A stretch of 5,301 nucleotides of DNA from positions 1-5,301 of the forward strand of contig CAMNNV010000095.1 of the NCBI GenBank assembly GCA_946546075.1. The letters run 5' to 3'. Shown piece after piece: positions 1 to 5,301 of the stretch; within the stretch, counting starts at the first letter, position 1, and each line of letters starts with the position of its first letter. Source of the DNA: an uncultured Bacillota bacterium. Lineage in GTDB: Bacteria > Bacillota > Clostridia > Peptostreptococcales > Anaerovoracaceae. The notes beneath the pieces are model-generated. The model was given only the letters and a program-made list of their open reading frames with translations, was not told the origin of the DNA and did no database searches. The position numbers were made by a program, and so were the translations under genes.

Positions 1-186
1 TTCGGCGCTTTCGTAGATATAGGAGTGCATCAGGACGGACTCGTGCACATATCACAGCTCTCGGACAGATTCGTGAAACACCCGCTTGATGTCGTCAAAG
101 TCGGTGATATAGTGAATGTAAAAGTGCTGTCGGTGGATGAAAAACGCGGGAAGATAGCGCTTTCAATGAGAGATCTGAAAAACTGA
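1..186 (+). CDS. tex: Tex-like transcription accessory protein, C-terminal end (partial)
   Basis: Only the last 61 codons are in the window, open from base 1 to a TGA at 184-186. The peptide begins FGAFVDIGVHQDGLVHIS, continues through LSDRFVKHPLDVVKVGD and ends KIALSMRDLKN. This is the C-terminal half of an S1 (OB-fold) RNA-binding domain. The combination of FVDIGVHQDGLVHIS with a following FVKHPLDVVKVGDIV is characteristic of Tex proteins (YhgF in E. coli, YdcI in B. subtilis). These are large nucleic-acid-binding proteins that act with RNA polymerase and transcription complexes in the cytoplasm, and the S1 domain at their C-terminus is the main nucleic-acid contact. The rest of the protein lies outside the window, so identification rests on this domain alone; another S1 protein is possible but less likely. 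It lies 49 bases upstream of ftsH on the same strand with no terminator between, so the two may be cotranscribed. Confidence 0.85.
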   Translation, partial: FGAFVDIGVHQDGLVHISQLSDRFVKHPLDVVKVGDIVNVKVLSVDEKRGKIALSMRDLKN

Positions 187-224
187 TACCTGATGTGCAG
201 AAAAACACATACGGGTCTGCAGAC

Positions 225-230
225 AGGAGG
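225..230 (+). promoter_or_regulatory. ribosome binding site of ftsH
   Basis: AGGAGG lies 5 bases before the ATG at 236. It is a full Shine-Dalgarno match and fixes the start of the FtsH reading frame. It directly abuts a 10-bp perfect palindrome (GTCTGCAGAC, 215-224). Confidence 0.8.
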
Positions 231-235
231 AAGAA

Positions 236-1051
236 ATGAATGAAGTAAAAAACCCAAGAAAACCTTTGATAGTTTTCTACGTAGTGATGTTTCTGGTCAT
301 GTTTGCCTTCAACGCCCTTGTTGCTCCGATGCTTGCCGAGGAGCAGAAGATAAAGGAAGTGGATTACGGCACATTCATGACGATGACCGAAGAGAAAAAT
401 ATCGGGTCGGTCCAGATCGAGGAGAACCAGATACTCTTCACCAGCAAGGACGGCAAGAGCGTATACCGTACCGGCGTGATGAACGATCCCGACCTTGTCA
501 ACAGACTGCACGAGTCGGGCGCGGAGTTCACGACAAAGATAGTCAGGCAGATGTCGCCGCTGGCGAGCTTCTTCGTCAGCTGGATAGTCCCGCTGCTGAT
601 CTTCTACGTGCTGGGCCAGATACTCAGTAAAAGGATGATGGACAGGGCCGGCGGTGCGGGCTCCATGATGTTCAACATGGGCAAGAGCAATGCCAGAGTC
701 TATGTAAAGTCTTCGGACGGCATCAAGTTTGATGACGTTGAAGGCGTTGACGAGGCAGAGGACAATCTGCAGGAGATAGTCGAATACCTGCACGATCCTT
801 CAAAGTACAGGGATATAGGAGCGCTGATGCCGAAGGGCGTGCTGCTCGTAGGCCCTCCGGGAACAGGAAAGACGATGCTCGCCAAGGCGGTCGCCGGCGA
901 GGCCAATGTGCCTTTCTTCTCAATGTCGGGCTCTGAATTCGTGGAGATGTTCGTCGGAATGGGAGCTTCAAAGGTGCGTGATCTCTTCAGACAGGCCAAG
1001 GAGAAGGCGCCGTGCATCGTCTTTATCGATGAGATAGACGCGATCGGATAG
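236..1051 (+). CDS. FtsH N-terminal fragment as translated up to the internal TAG
   Basis: With standard decoding the ribosome starting at ATG 236 makes 271 residues and stops right after DEIDAIG. The product has both membrane segments, Walker A (206-213) and Walker B with its catalytic Asp-Glu (265-266), so it could still insert in the membrane and perhaps bind ATP. It lacks the arginine fingers, the rest of the AAA+ module and the whole protease domain, so it should be inactive and might even poison hexamers of another FtsH. The start is supported by AGGAGG 5 bases upstream. Confidence 0.6.
   Translation: MNEVKNPRKPLIVFYVVMFLVMFAFNALVAPMLAEEQKIKEVDYGTFMTMTEEKNIGSVQIEENQILFTSKDGKSVYRTGVMNDPDLVNRLHESGAEFTTKIVRQMSPLASFFVSWIVPLLIFYVLGQILSKRMMDRAGGAGSMMFNMGKSNARVYVKSSDGIKFDDVEGVDEAEDNLQEIVEYLHDPSKYRDIGALMPKGVLLVGPPGTGKTMLAKAVAGEANVPFFSMSGSEFVEMFVGMGASKVRDLFRQAKEKAPCIVFIDEIDAIG
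1049..1051 (+). other. in-frame amber codon inside ftsH
   Basis: The codons read ATC GGA TAG AAG AGA, where FtsH proteins have I-G-(R/K/Q)-K/Q-R. One base change from AAG (Lys), CAG (Gln) or AGG (Arg) would produce TAG. TAG also ends ftsH itself (2051-2053) and the permease (5212-5214), so it is an ordinary stop in this genome and general recoding is not supported. Confidence 0.9.
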
Positions 1052-1120
1052 AAGAGAAACAGCGGCAGCTTCGGCGGCAACGACGAAAGAGAGCAGACCC
1101 TCAACCAGCTCCTCACGGAG

Positions 1121-2053
1121 ATGGACGGATTCGAGGGCAACAGCGGCGTCATCATCCTGGCGGCCACCAACCGGCCGGAATCCCTGGACCCTGCACTGAC
1201 AAGACCGGGACGATTCGACCGCCGCGTGCCGGTAGAACTTCCGGACCTGGCAGGAAGAGAGGCGATCCTCAAAGTCCACGCCAAGAAGATCAAGATCGAT
1301 CCGGATGTGGACTATACTGCAGTAGCCAGGATGGCATCGGGAGCATCGGGAGCAGAACTTGCGAATATCGTCAACGAGGCAGCCCTCCGTGCTATCAGGG
1401 AAGGCCGCGGTTTCGCGACACAGGCTGACCTGGAAGAAAGCATCGAGGTCGTCATCGCAGGCTACCAGAAGAAGAATGCGATCCTCACAGACAAAGAAAA
1501 ATGGACGGTGGCATACCATGAGATCGGTCATGCTCTCGTGGCGGCAAAGCAGACGGATACGGCACCTGTCCAGAAGATCACCATCATACCGAGAACATCG
1601 GGAGCACTGGGTTACACCCTTCAGGTGGAGCAGGATAACAGGTATCTCATGACGAAGACGGAACTGGAGAACCAGATCGCTACACTCACAGGCGGACGTG
1701 CAGCAGAAGAGGTCAAGTTCGGTGAAGTTTCAACGGGAGCATCCAACGATATCGAGCGTGCTACGAAGCTGGCCCGCGGCATGGTGGCCCAGTACGGCAT
1801 GAGCGAAGACTTCGACATGGTGGCCATGCAGAACGTGACGAACCAGTATCTCGGCGGAGACGCATCTCTCGACTGCTCGGAGGAGACCCAGACGAAGATC
1901 GACCGCGAGGTGGTGGAGATCGTCCGCGCGCAGCATGAGAAAGCCGTGAAGATTTTGGAAGAAAACAAAGAGAAACTGGATGAGCTGGCGAAGTTCCTCT
2001 ACGAGAAAGAGACCATCACTGGTGAGGAATTCATGGCGATCCTGAACAAATAG
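1121..2053 (+). CDS. FtsH C-terminal fragment: AAA+ lid and M41 zinc protease
   Basis: The frame after the amber codon stays open to 2053; the first ATG is at 1121 (codon 296 of the full gene), giving 310 residues. It carries the arginine-finger motif RPGRFDR (fragment residues 28-34), the AAA+ lid helices with the GASGAELANIVNEAAL signature, the zinc-binding HEIGH (133-137) with catalytic Glu134, and Asp210 as probable third zinc ligand. It lacks membrane anchors and both Walker motifs, so alone it could not run ATP-driven unfolding. Independent translation is doubtful: the only purine-rich stretch, GGAG at 1117-1120, directly abuts the ATG and leaves no spacer. I read this as the separated downstream half of ftsH rather than a true separate gene. 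Confidence 0.35.
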   Translation: MDGFEGNSGVIILAATNRPESLDPALTRPGRFDRRVPVELPDLAGREAILKVHAKKIKIDPDVDYTAVARMASGASGAELANIVNEAALRAIREGRGFATQADLEESIEVVIAGYQKKNAILTDKEKWTVAYHEIGHALVAAKQTDTAPVQKITIIPRTSGALGYTLQVEQDNRYLMTKTELENQIATLTGGRAAEEVKFGEVSTGASNDIERATKLARGMVAQYGMSEDFDMVAMQNVTNQYLGGDASLDCSEETQTKIDREVVEIVRAQHEKAVKILEENKEKLDELAKFLYEKETITGEEFMAILNK

Positions 2054-2069
2054 TAACAAATAAAAACAG

Positions 2070-2104
2070 CTGCTGCAGGCTAATGGGCTTGCGGCAGTTT
2101 TTTT
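2070..2104 (+). terminator. intrinsic terminator after ftsH
   Basis: An 11-bp stem (2070-2080 with 2087-2097, two G-T wobbles) closes a 6-base loop TAATGG and is followed directly by seven T residues (2098-2104). It begins 16 bases after the ftsH stop and separates the tex-ftsH unit from the downstream operon. Confidence 0.93.
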
Positions 2105-2122
2105 GTTGCGAATAAAAAAGTG

Positions 2123-2152
2123 TTGACAGTGTACTAGTTGTGATAGTACACT
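2123..2152 (+). promoter_or_regulatory. promoter of the GntR-ABC operon
   Basis: A perfect -35 element TTGACA (2123-2128) is followed after 18 bases by TACACT (2147-2152), a four-of-six match to the -10 consensus. The expected transcription start is near 2159, which would give a 5' leader of only about 14 bases, starting at the Shine-Dalgarno sequence. The -35 assignment is strong. The -10 is less sure, and TAGTAC at 2144-2149 with a 15-base spacer is a weaker alternative. Confidence 0.7.
2128..2152. promoter_or_regulatory. inverted-repeat operator, probable GntR (YtrA-type) binding site
   Basis: AGTGTACTA (2128-2136) and TAGTACACT (2144-2152) are a perfect 9-bp inverted repeat around a 7-base centre. 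The left arm begins on the last base of the -35 hexamer and the right arm contains the proposed -10, so a bound dimer would block RNA polymerase. The gene directly downstream encodes a GntR-family repressor, and autoregulation through a GTACTA-type palindrome is the usual arrangement for YtrA-type members. The binding partner is inferred from position and family. Confidence 0.82.
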
Positions 2153-2158
2153 TAAGAC

Positions 2159-2165
2159 AAGGAGG
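2159..2165 (+). promoter_or_regulatory. ribosome binding site fixing the GntR start
   Basis: AAGGAGG ends 7 bases before the ATG at 2173. The frame is also open to a GTG at 2140, but that codon lies inside the operator, upstream of the likely transcription start and of this site, so ATG 2173 is the real start. Confidence 0.88.
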
Positions 2166-2172
2166 ACAAGAT

Positions 2173-2556
2173 ATGTTTGAACTTGATATGAAAAGCCGTA
2201 AGGCAATCAGTGATCAGATCATTGACAACATGAAGGAACTCATCATGTCTGGTGTCCTGCAGCCTGAGTCGAAGATCGCTTCTGTGCGGGAACTGGCGGG
2301 GCAGCTCCTGGTCAATCCGAATACGGTACAGAAGGCATATAAGGCTCTTGAGTCTCAAGGGTACATCTATACGGTCAAAGGCAGGGGCGCTTTCGTGGCG
2401 GATACGAAGGATCTCACCCCTGCAGCCGGGGACATTTCAGAGGCTGAAGAAATGCTCAGAGACAGCATCAGCAGGCTATATCACCTGGGGCTGAGCAGGC
2501 AGGAGGCCAGAGACATCGTAGGCAGGATATTTGACGAAAGGAGTGACTGGACATGA
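2173..2556 (+). CDS. GntR-family transcriptional regulator, YtrA subfamily
   Basis: A 127-residue DNA-binding repressor. The first 75 or so residues form the winged helix-turn-helix of GntR proteins: an opening AISDQIIDNMKELIMSG helix, then SVRELAGQLLVNPNTVQKAYKAL spread over residues 37-59 with the recognition helix at about 48-61, and the wing GYIYTVKGRGAFVA (63-76). Only about 50 residues follow, with a helical segment ending LSRQEARDIVGRIF. This short tail, too small for a ligand-binding domain of the FadR, HutC or MocR types, is diagnostic of the YtrA group, whose members dimerise through it. It is first in an operon with an ABC ATPase and permease, its stop overlaps the ATPase start (ATGA), and a perfect palindrome sits in its promoter. 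It most likely represses its own operon. The inducing signal cannot be read from the sequence. Confidence 0.93.
   Translation: MFELDMKSRKAISDQIIDNMKELIMSGVLQPESKIASVRELAGQLLVNPNTVQKAYKALESQGYIYTVKGRGAFVADTKDLTPAAGDISEAEEMLRDSISRLYHLGLSRQEARDIVGRIFDERSDWT
2537..2543 (+). promoter_or_regulatory. ribosome binding site of the ABC ATPase
   Basis: AAAGGAG lies inside the end of the GntR gene, 9 bases before the ATG at 2553. It supports that start and, with the ATGA overlap, translational coupling. Confidence 0.75.
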
Positions 2557-3464
2557 TCAGCGTTTTGAATGTAGATAAATCCTTTGCGAAAGGAAGAAAA
2601 GCCCTTGACGATCTTTGCATCAATGTGGATCGGGGTTCCATATACGGACTCGTTGGAACGAACGGTGCCGGTAAGACGACGGTGATCAGGAGTATCATGG
2701 GCATCCTCAAGACGGATGCCGGGCAGATCACGATCGATGGACAGCCGGTATACGATAACCCGGAAGCCAAGCAGAAACTCGGATACGTATCCGATGACCC
2801 TTTTGCATTCCGGGGATACTCGCTCAAGGAGATGGCGGCCTACACGGCCGGGATGTATCCAAGCTGGGACGGCGAGCGGTACAAGGCCCTTACTTCGGAG
2901 TTCGGGCTGGATGAGAAGGCGAAACTGTCGTCCTTCTCGAAAGGTATGCGCAAGCAGGCGGCCTTCAGCCTGGCGCTGGCAGTAAGACCGGAGGCTCTCA
3001 TACTGGATGAGCCTATCGATGGACTCGATCCGATCGTTCGGCGCAAGACGTGGAAATACATCATCGACGATGTGGCAGAGCGTGAAATGACGGTACTGGT
3101 CTCCTCCCACAACCTCAGGGAGATGGAGGATTACTGCGACCATATCGGCATCATCGACAACGGCCACATGGTCATCGAAAGAGATCTGGAGGATCTCAAG
3201 ACGGATGTACATAAGGTGCAGGTGGCGTTCCGGGATCGTGAAGGCGATACCTTCGCCGAGGCCGGTAAGGACCTCAACGTCCTGCACAGGGAGCGGCGCG
3301 GATCCGTAGACATCGCCATCGTGCGGGAGTCTGCAGAGAAGATCGAGGCGGCTATGAGACCGCATGATCCTGCGATCCTGGATCTTCTACCGTTGACACT
3401 TGAGGAGATATTCATTTATGAGCTGGGAGGTGACAACTATGAGATCAGCAGCATCATCAAATGA
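2553..3464 (+). CDS. ABC transporter ATP-binding protein (YtrB-like)
   Basis: A 303-residue cytoplasmic ATPase subunit that should power the membrane protein encoded next. Motifs: Walker A GTNGAGKT (35-42), signature FSKGM (128-132, a variant of LSGGQ common in ABC-2 type exporters), Walker B ALILDEP (148-154) with catalytic Glu153, D-loop GLDP (157-160), and switch His186 in VSSHNLREME. The Q-loop position in LGYVSDDP (76-83) carries Asp81 instead of the usual glutamine. The nucleotide-binding domain fills about residues 1-210; the last 90 residues form a C-terminal extension found in many drug- and bacitracin-exporter ATPases. It overlaps the preceding regulator by four bases and the permease by 26, so all three are one operon. 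Substrate is unknown. The YtrA-YtrB-like arrangement points to an exporter or envelope-stress role, known from the B. subtilis ytr operon, but this is inference. Confidence 0.94.
   Translation: MISVLNVDKSFAKGRKALDDLCINVDRGSIYGLVGTNGAGKTTVIRSIMGILKTDAGQITIDGQPVYDNPEAKQKLGYVSDDPFAFRGYSLKEMAAYTAGMYPSWDGERYKALTSEFGLDEKAKLSSFSKGMRKQAAFSLALAVRPEALILDEPIDGLDPIVRRKTWKYIIDDVAEREMTVLVSSHNLREMEDYCDHIGIIDNGHMVIERDLEDLKTDVHKVQVAFRDREGDTFAEAGKDLNVLHRERRGSVDIAIVRESAEKIEAAMRPHDPAILDLLPLTLEEIFIYELGGDNYEISSIIK
3425..3430 (+). promoter_or_regulatory. ribosome binding site favouring the permease start at 3439
   Basis: GGGAGG ends 8 bases before ATG 3439. The same frame is open upstream to ATG 3418 (GAGGAG at 3402-3407, 10-base spacer) and TTG 3400. 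ATG 3439 has the better site and spacing; 3418 remains possible and would add seven residues. Confidence 0.65.
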
Positions 3465-5214
3465 CATCATGACGATAGTAAAGGACAACTTGAGGAAATA
3501 TTGGTCGGTGCCTCTCATCGCTTGCATATGGTACCTGCTGGCGGGATTCGTATCCGTGCTCATGGAGGATGAGCCTAAGCTGATCCAGTATAACCTTCAG
3601 ATCCTGGCGGAGAACGGAAGCTTCGGATATGTGATGGCGATACTCGTTTTGGGTATCGGAAGCGGTATGACGGTGTTCGCCTATCTCAGGAGCCCGGGCT
3701 CAGCGGATTATATGCACAGCCTGCCTGTTTCGAGAAACCGGCTGTTCGCAGCGAACCTTCTGAGCGGTCTTCTGATGATCGCCGTGCCGATCCTTCTGAA
3801 CGCCATCGTGATGAGTCTGGTTGCAGGAAACACCATGTTCATCAAGTGGGCCGTGTCCACAGGAGTCTGCTGTTTCGCGATCTTCGCATTAACGGTATTC
3901 GCAGGGATGCTCAGCGGCAATACGTTGATGCACCTGTTCAATGCACTGTTCTTCAACGGGTTCGTGACGGTCTTCCTGGCGGTGATCGATCTTCTTTGTG
4001 AGTCGTTCCTGCTGGGGTATACAACCTCTGAATCCTGGGGCAACCTGGTTTCTGCATCAAACCCTCTGACGGCGTTCATCATTACGACCGGCGTGAGCCG
4101 CGTGACTCTTTGCATCATATATTTCTTAGTGGGTGTGATCGCCCTTGCACTGGCAGGATTCCTGTATCACCGGCGCAAGATCGAGCGCACCGGGGAGTCC
4201 GTCGTATTCCCGTGGGTGAGAGCCGTACTGTTCCTGTACTGCATTTTCTGCGGATGCATCATGCTGGGACTCTTCACTCTCGAACTGCTGTCGAGTGATG
4301 ATGGTCTGAGATTCGGCCTTCCGATGATCGTAGGTATGCTGATCGGAGCACTTCTGATTTTCATAATAGGCAGCCTGCTCATCGACAGGAGCGCCAGGAT
4401 CTTCACGCGCAAAAATATGCTGCCGGCAGCGGCAGCCCTCGTACTGGCATTCGCGGTCACTCTTTGCATCAGCAATGATGTGACAGGCTACGGCAAGTAC
4501 GTGCCGGACAGTGACGAGATCGAGACGGTCTATATCGATCCATGGGATGAAGGGATCTATGTGGGAGAAGAGAATTTCGACACCTGGAATTCCCGGTTCG
4601 ATGCGAAGTACTATGAAGCGTCTAAAGATCAGACAGAATCCATCAATGGCCACAGGATCATAGGTATGCAAAGCGATGACAATATCGAGACAGCAAGGGT
4701 GCTCCACCAGTGCCTGATCGATCAGGACAGATCCGATAGATCCGCCATGAGCGGAAACATGCAACTGGTGTATAAGCTGAAGAACGGCAAAATAGTCCGC
4801 AGAGCATATGAACTGTACATGACGGTAGATCAGGAAGGACCGAGTGAGCTTCAGGAAGGCATCATCGAGAGTATCGCAGAATACTATGATTCAAAGGAGT
4901 TCAAAGAAAAGTACAGTCTGAAGAATCTCAAGTCTGATGTATTCGGCAAAGGGACCATCAGGTATTATGACAGTGCCATCGATGACGAGGATTCTGCAGA
5001 TGCGGAAGGTGTGGCAGTGCCGAATAAATACGGTAAAGAACTGGCCGCTGCCCTGGATGCTGATTTCATGGCGGGCAAGTATATGAACGATCGCATGTGT
5101 GAGTCATTCGTGACCGTGCAGCTGCCGAAATCGTATGAAGAGATCTCATTCCCTGTGCCGGAAAACAGCAAGCATGTGAATGAATGGCTGGATAAGCACG
5201 AAAAGGAGCTGTAG
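3439..5214 (+). CDS. ABC-2 type transporter permease with C-terminal soluble domain
   Basis: From ATG 3439 the protein has 591 residues. The N-terminal part is a polytopic membrane domain with about nine hydrophobic segments, near 24-41, 62-82, 106-130, 137-159, 166-188, 222-243, 257-283, 294-316 and 328-346. The stretch LRSPGSADYMHSLPVSRNRLFAANLL (83-108), just after the second segment, resembles the cytoplasmic loop of ABC-2 permeases where the pattern D-x-x-x-SLPVSR-x-x-L contacts the ATPase. After residue 347 comes a hydrophilic region of about 245 residues, rich in acidic residues and Tyr, with no further membrane segment. It resembles the C-terminal domain of unknown function seen in permeases of GntR-ATPase-permease operons (I believe DUF6449, not verified). 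With a cytoplasmic N-terminus and nine segments this domain would face outside, but the segment count is by eye. Together with the preceding ATPase it should form the transport complex. The substrate is not evident. It ends with TAG. Confidence 0.88.
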   Translation: MRSAASSNDIMTIVKDNLRKYWSVPLIACIWYLLAGFVSVLMEDEPKLIQYNLQILAENGSFGYVMAILVLGIGSGMTVFAYLRSPGSADYMHSLPVSRNRLFAANLLSGLLMIAVPILLNAIVMSLVAGNTMFIKWAVSTGVCCFAIFALTVFAGMLSGNTLMHLFNALFFNGFVTVFLAVIDLLCESFLLGYTTSESWGNLVSASNPLTAFIITTGVSRVTLCIIYFLVGVIALALAGFLYHRRKIERTGESVVFPWVRAVLFLYCIFCGCIMLGLFTLELLSSDDGLRFGLPMIVGMLIGALLIFIIGSLLIDRSARIFTRKNMLPAAAALVLAFAVTLCISNDVTGYGKYVPDSDEIETVYIDPWDEGIYVGEENFDTWNSRFDAKYYEASKDQTESINGHRIIGMQSDDNIETARVLHQCLIDQDRSDRSAMSGNMQLVYKLKNGKIVRRAYELYMTVDQEGPSELQEGIIESIAEYYDSKEFKEKYSLKNLKSDVFGKGTIRYYDSAIDDEDSADAEGVAVPNKYGKELAAALDADFMAGKYMNDRMCESFVTVQLPKSYEEISFPVPENSKHVNEWLDKHEKEL

Positions 5215-5238
5215 TGGATAAGCGGCACGGCGCTTCGG

Positions 5239-5301
5239 TCATTCGTGCTCAGCGAAGTACGCCTTCAGGTGCTTCAGGAACCTCTCCGCGATCGGTGTGA
5301 A
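5239..5301 (-). CDS. C-terminal end of a convergent gene, possibly a LysR-type regulator (partial)
   Basis: On the minus strand the last 20 codons are FTPIAERFLKHLKAYFAEHE followed by TGA (5241-5239). The pattern S/T-P-x-A-x-x-F-(4)-L-x-x-Y/F is how many LysR-family regulators end, after their substrate-binding domain, so that is my best guess. Twenty residues are too few for certainty. The frame runs open to the window edge. It is convergent with the permease, 24 bases after the permease stop. The plus strand is also open here, but it would only be an extension past the permease stop, and it has no start codon context or family pattern. Confidence 0.5.
   Translation of the reverse strand, partial: FTPIAERFLKHLKAYFAEHE

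Larger units (their letters stand above)
236..2053 (+). pseudogene. ftsH: ATP-dependent zinc metalloprotease FtsH, interrupted by one in-frame TAG
   Basis: Read through the TAG at codon 272 this frame gives 605 codons, a normal FtsH length, ending with TAG-TAA. FtsH is a hexameric membrane-anchored AAA+ protease that unfolds and degrades membrane and regulatory proteins at the cytoplasmic face. Visible in order: membrane segment about 11-30, extracytoplasmic domain about 31-107, membrane segment about 108-129, Walker A GPPGTGKT (206-213), pore motif FVGMG (239-243), Walker B IVFIDE (261-266), second region of homology with arginine fingers R326 and R329 in RPGRFDR, zinc site HEIGH (428-432), and the likely third zinc ligand D505 in GASNDIE. 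The stop replaces a residue that is normally basic or polar (Arg, Lys or Gln) in DEIDAIG-x-KR. No other stop or frameshift is seen and conservation continues at full strength after it, so the lesion is recent, or a sequencing error, or is read through. The upstream neighbour is tex rather than the tilS-hpt pair usually next to ftsH in Bacillota, so this could be a second copy. Family identity is near certain; functional status is open. Confidence 0.9.

Noticed and set aside
1049..1051. Pyrrolysine or genome-wide reassignment of TAG
   Set aside because: TAG ends two genes in this window, FtsH is not a known pyrrolysine protein, and the site lies in an AAA+ region needing an ordinary basic or polar residue.
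1517..1531. Zinc motif HEIGH instead of the common HEAGH of FtsH
   Set aside because: HEXXH is intact, and HEIGH followed by ALVAA is, from memory, usual in a group of clostridial FtsH proteins, so it is not a sign of decay.
968..1531. Long open frames on the minus strand opposite ftsH, the ATPase and the permease
   Set aside because: They are shadows of strongly conserved plus-strand genes, with no family motifs or ribosome binding sites of their own.
2140..2172. Upstream GTG start for the GntR gene
   Set aside because: It lies within the operator and before the likely transcription start, lacks a ribosome binding site, and the added residues do not match the family start.
5220..5235. Possible bidirectional terminator between the convergent genes (AAGCG-6-CGCTT)
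   Set aside because: The stem is only 5 bp and no T-run follows on either strand.
1..5301. CRISPR arrays, tRNA or rRNA genes, insertion sequences
   Set aside because: No direct repeat array, no tRNA-like cloverleaf and no transposase or terminal inverted repeats were seen; the window is almost fully filled by protein genes.

Overview
The window looks like chromosomal DNA of a moderate-GC member of the Bacillota, probably class Clostridia. This is inferred from strong AGGAGG-type ribosome binding sites, an FtsH of the clostridial HEIGH type, and a GntR(YtrA-type)-ABC operon typical of Gram-positive bacteria. I cannot name the genus from the sequence alone.

Layout. (1) Bases 1-186 hold the last 61 codons of a gene whose S1 RNA-binding domain closely resembles the C-terminus of the transcription accessory protein Tex. 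(2) After a 49-base gap with a strong ribosome binding site comes ftsH (236-2053), the membrane-bound AAA+ zinc metalloprotease. Its reading frame is intact and well conserved over 605 codons except for one in-frame TAG at 1049-1051, placed just after the Walker B motif. As read, the gene is split into an N-terminal piece (two membrane segments plus Walker A and B) and a C-terminal piece (arginine fingers plus zinc protease). (3) A clear intrinsic terminator (2070-2104) closes this unit. (4) A new promoter at about 2123-2152 carries a perfect 9-bp inverted repeat between and over its -35 and -10 elements. It drives a compact three-gene operon: a short YtrA-type GntR repressor, an ABC ATPase, and a large ABC permease with a C-terminal soluble domain of about 245 residues. 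The genes overlap (ATGA, then 26 bases), so they are probably translationally coupled. (5) At the right edge a convergent gene on the minus strand contributes its last 20 codons, possibly the tail of a LysR-type regulator.

How the parts work together. The GntR protein most likely binds the inverted repeat in its own promoter and represses the operon until a signal, possibly envelope or antibiotic stress as known for the Bacillus ytr operon, releases it. The ATPase and permease then form an exporter or envelope-protective complex. This is inference from family and layout.

The most notable observation is the interrupted ftsH. I did not find a clearly undescribed system. The candidates worth a second look are the TAG in ftsH, the operator architecture, and the C-terminal domain of the permease.
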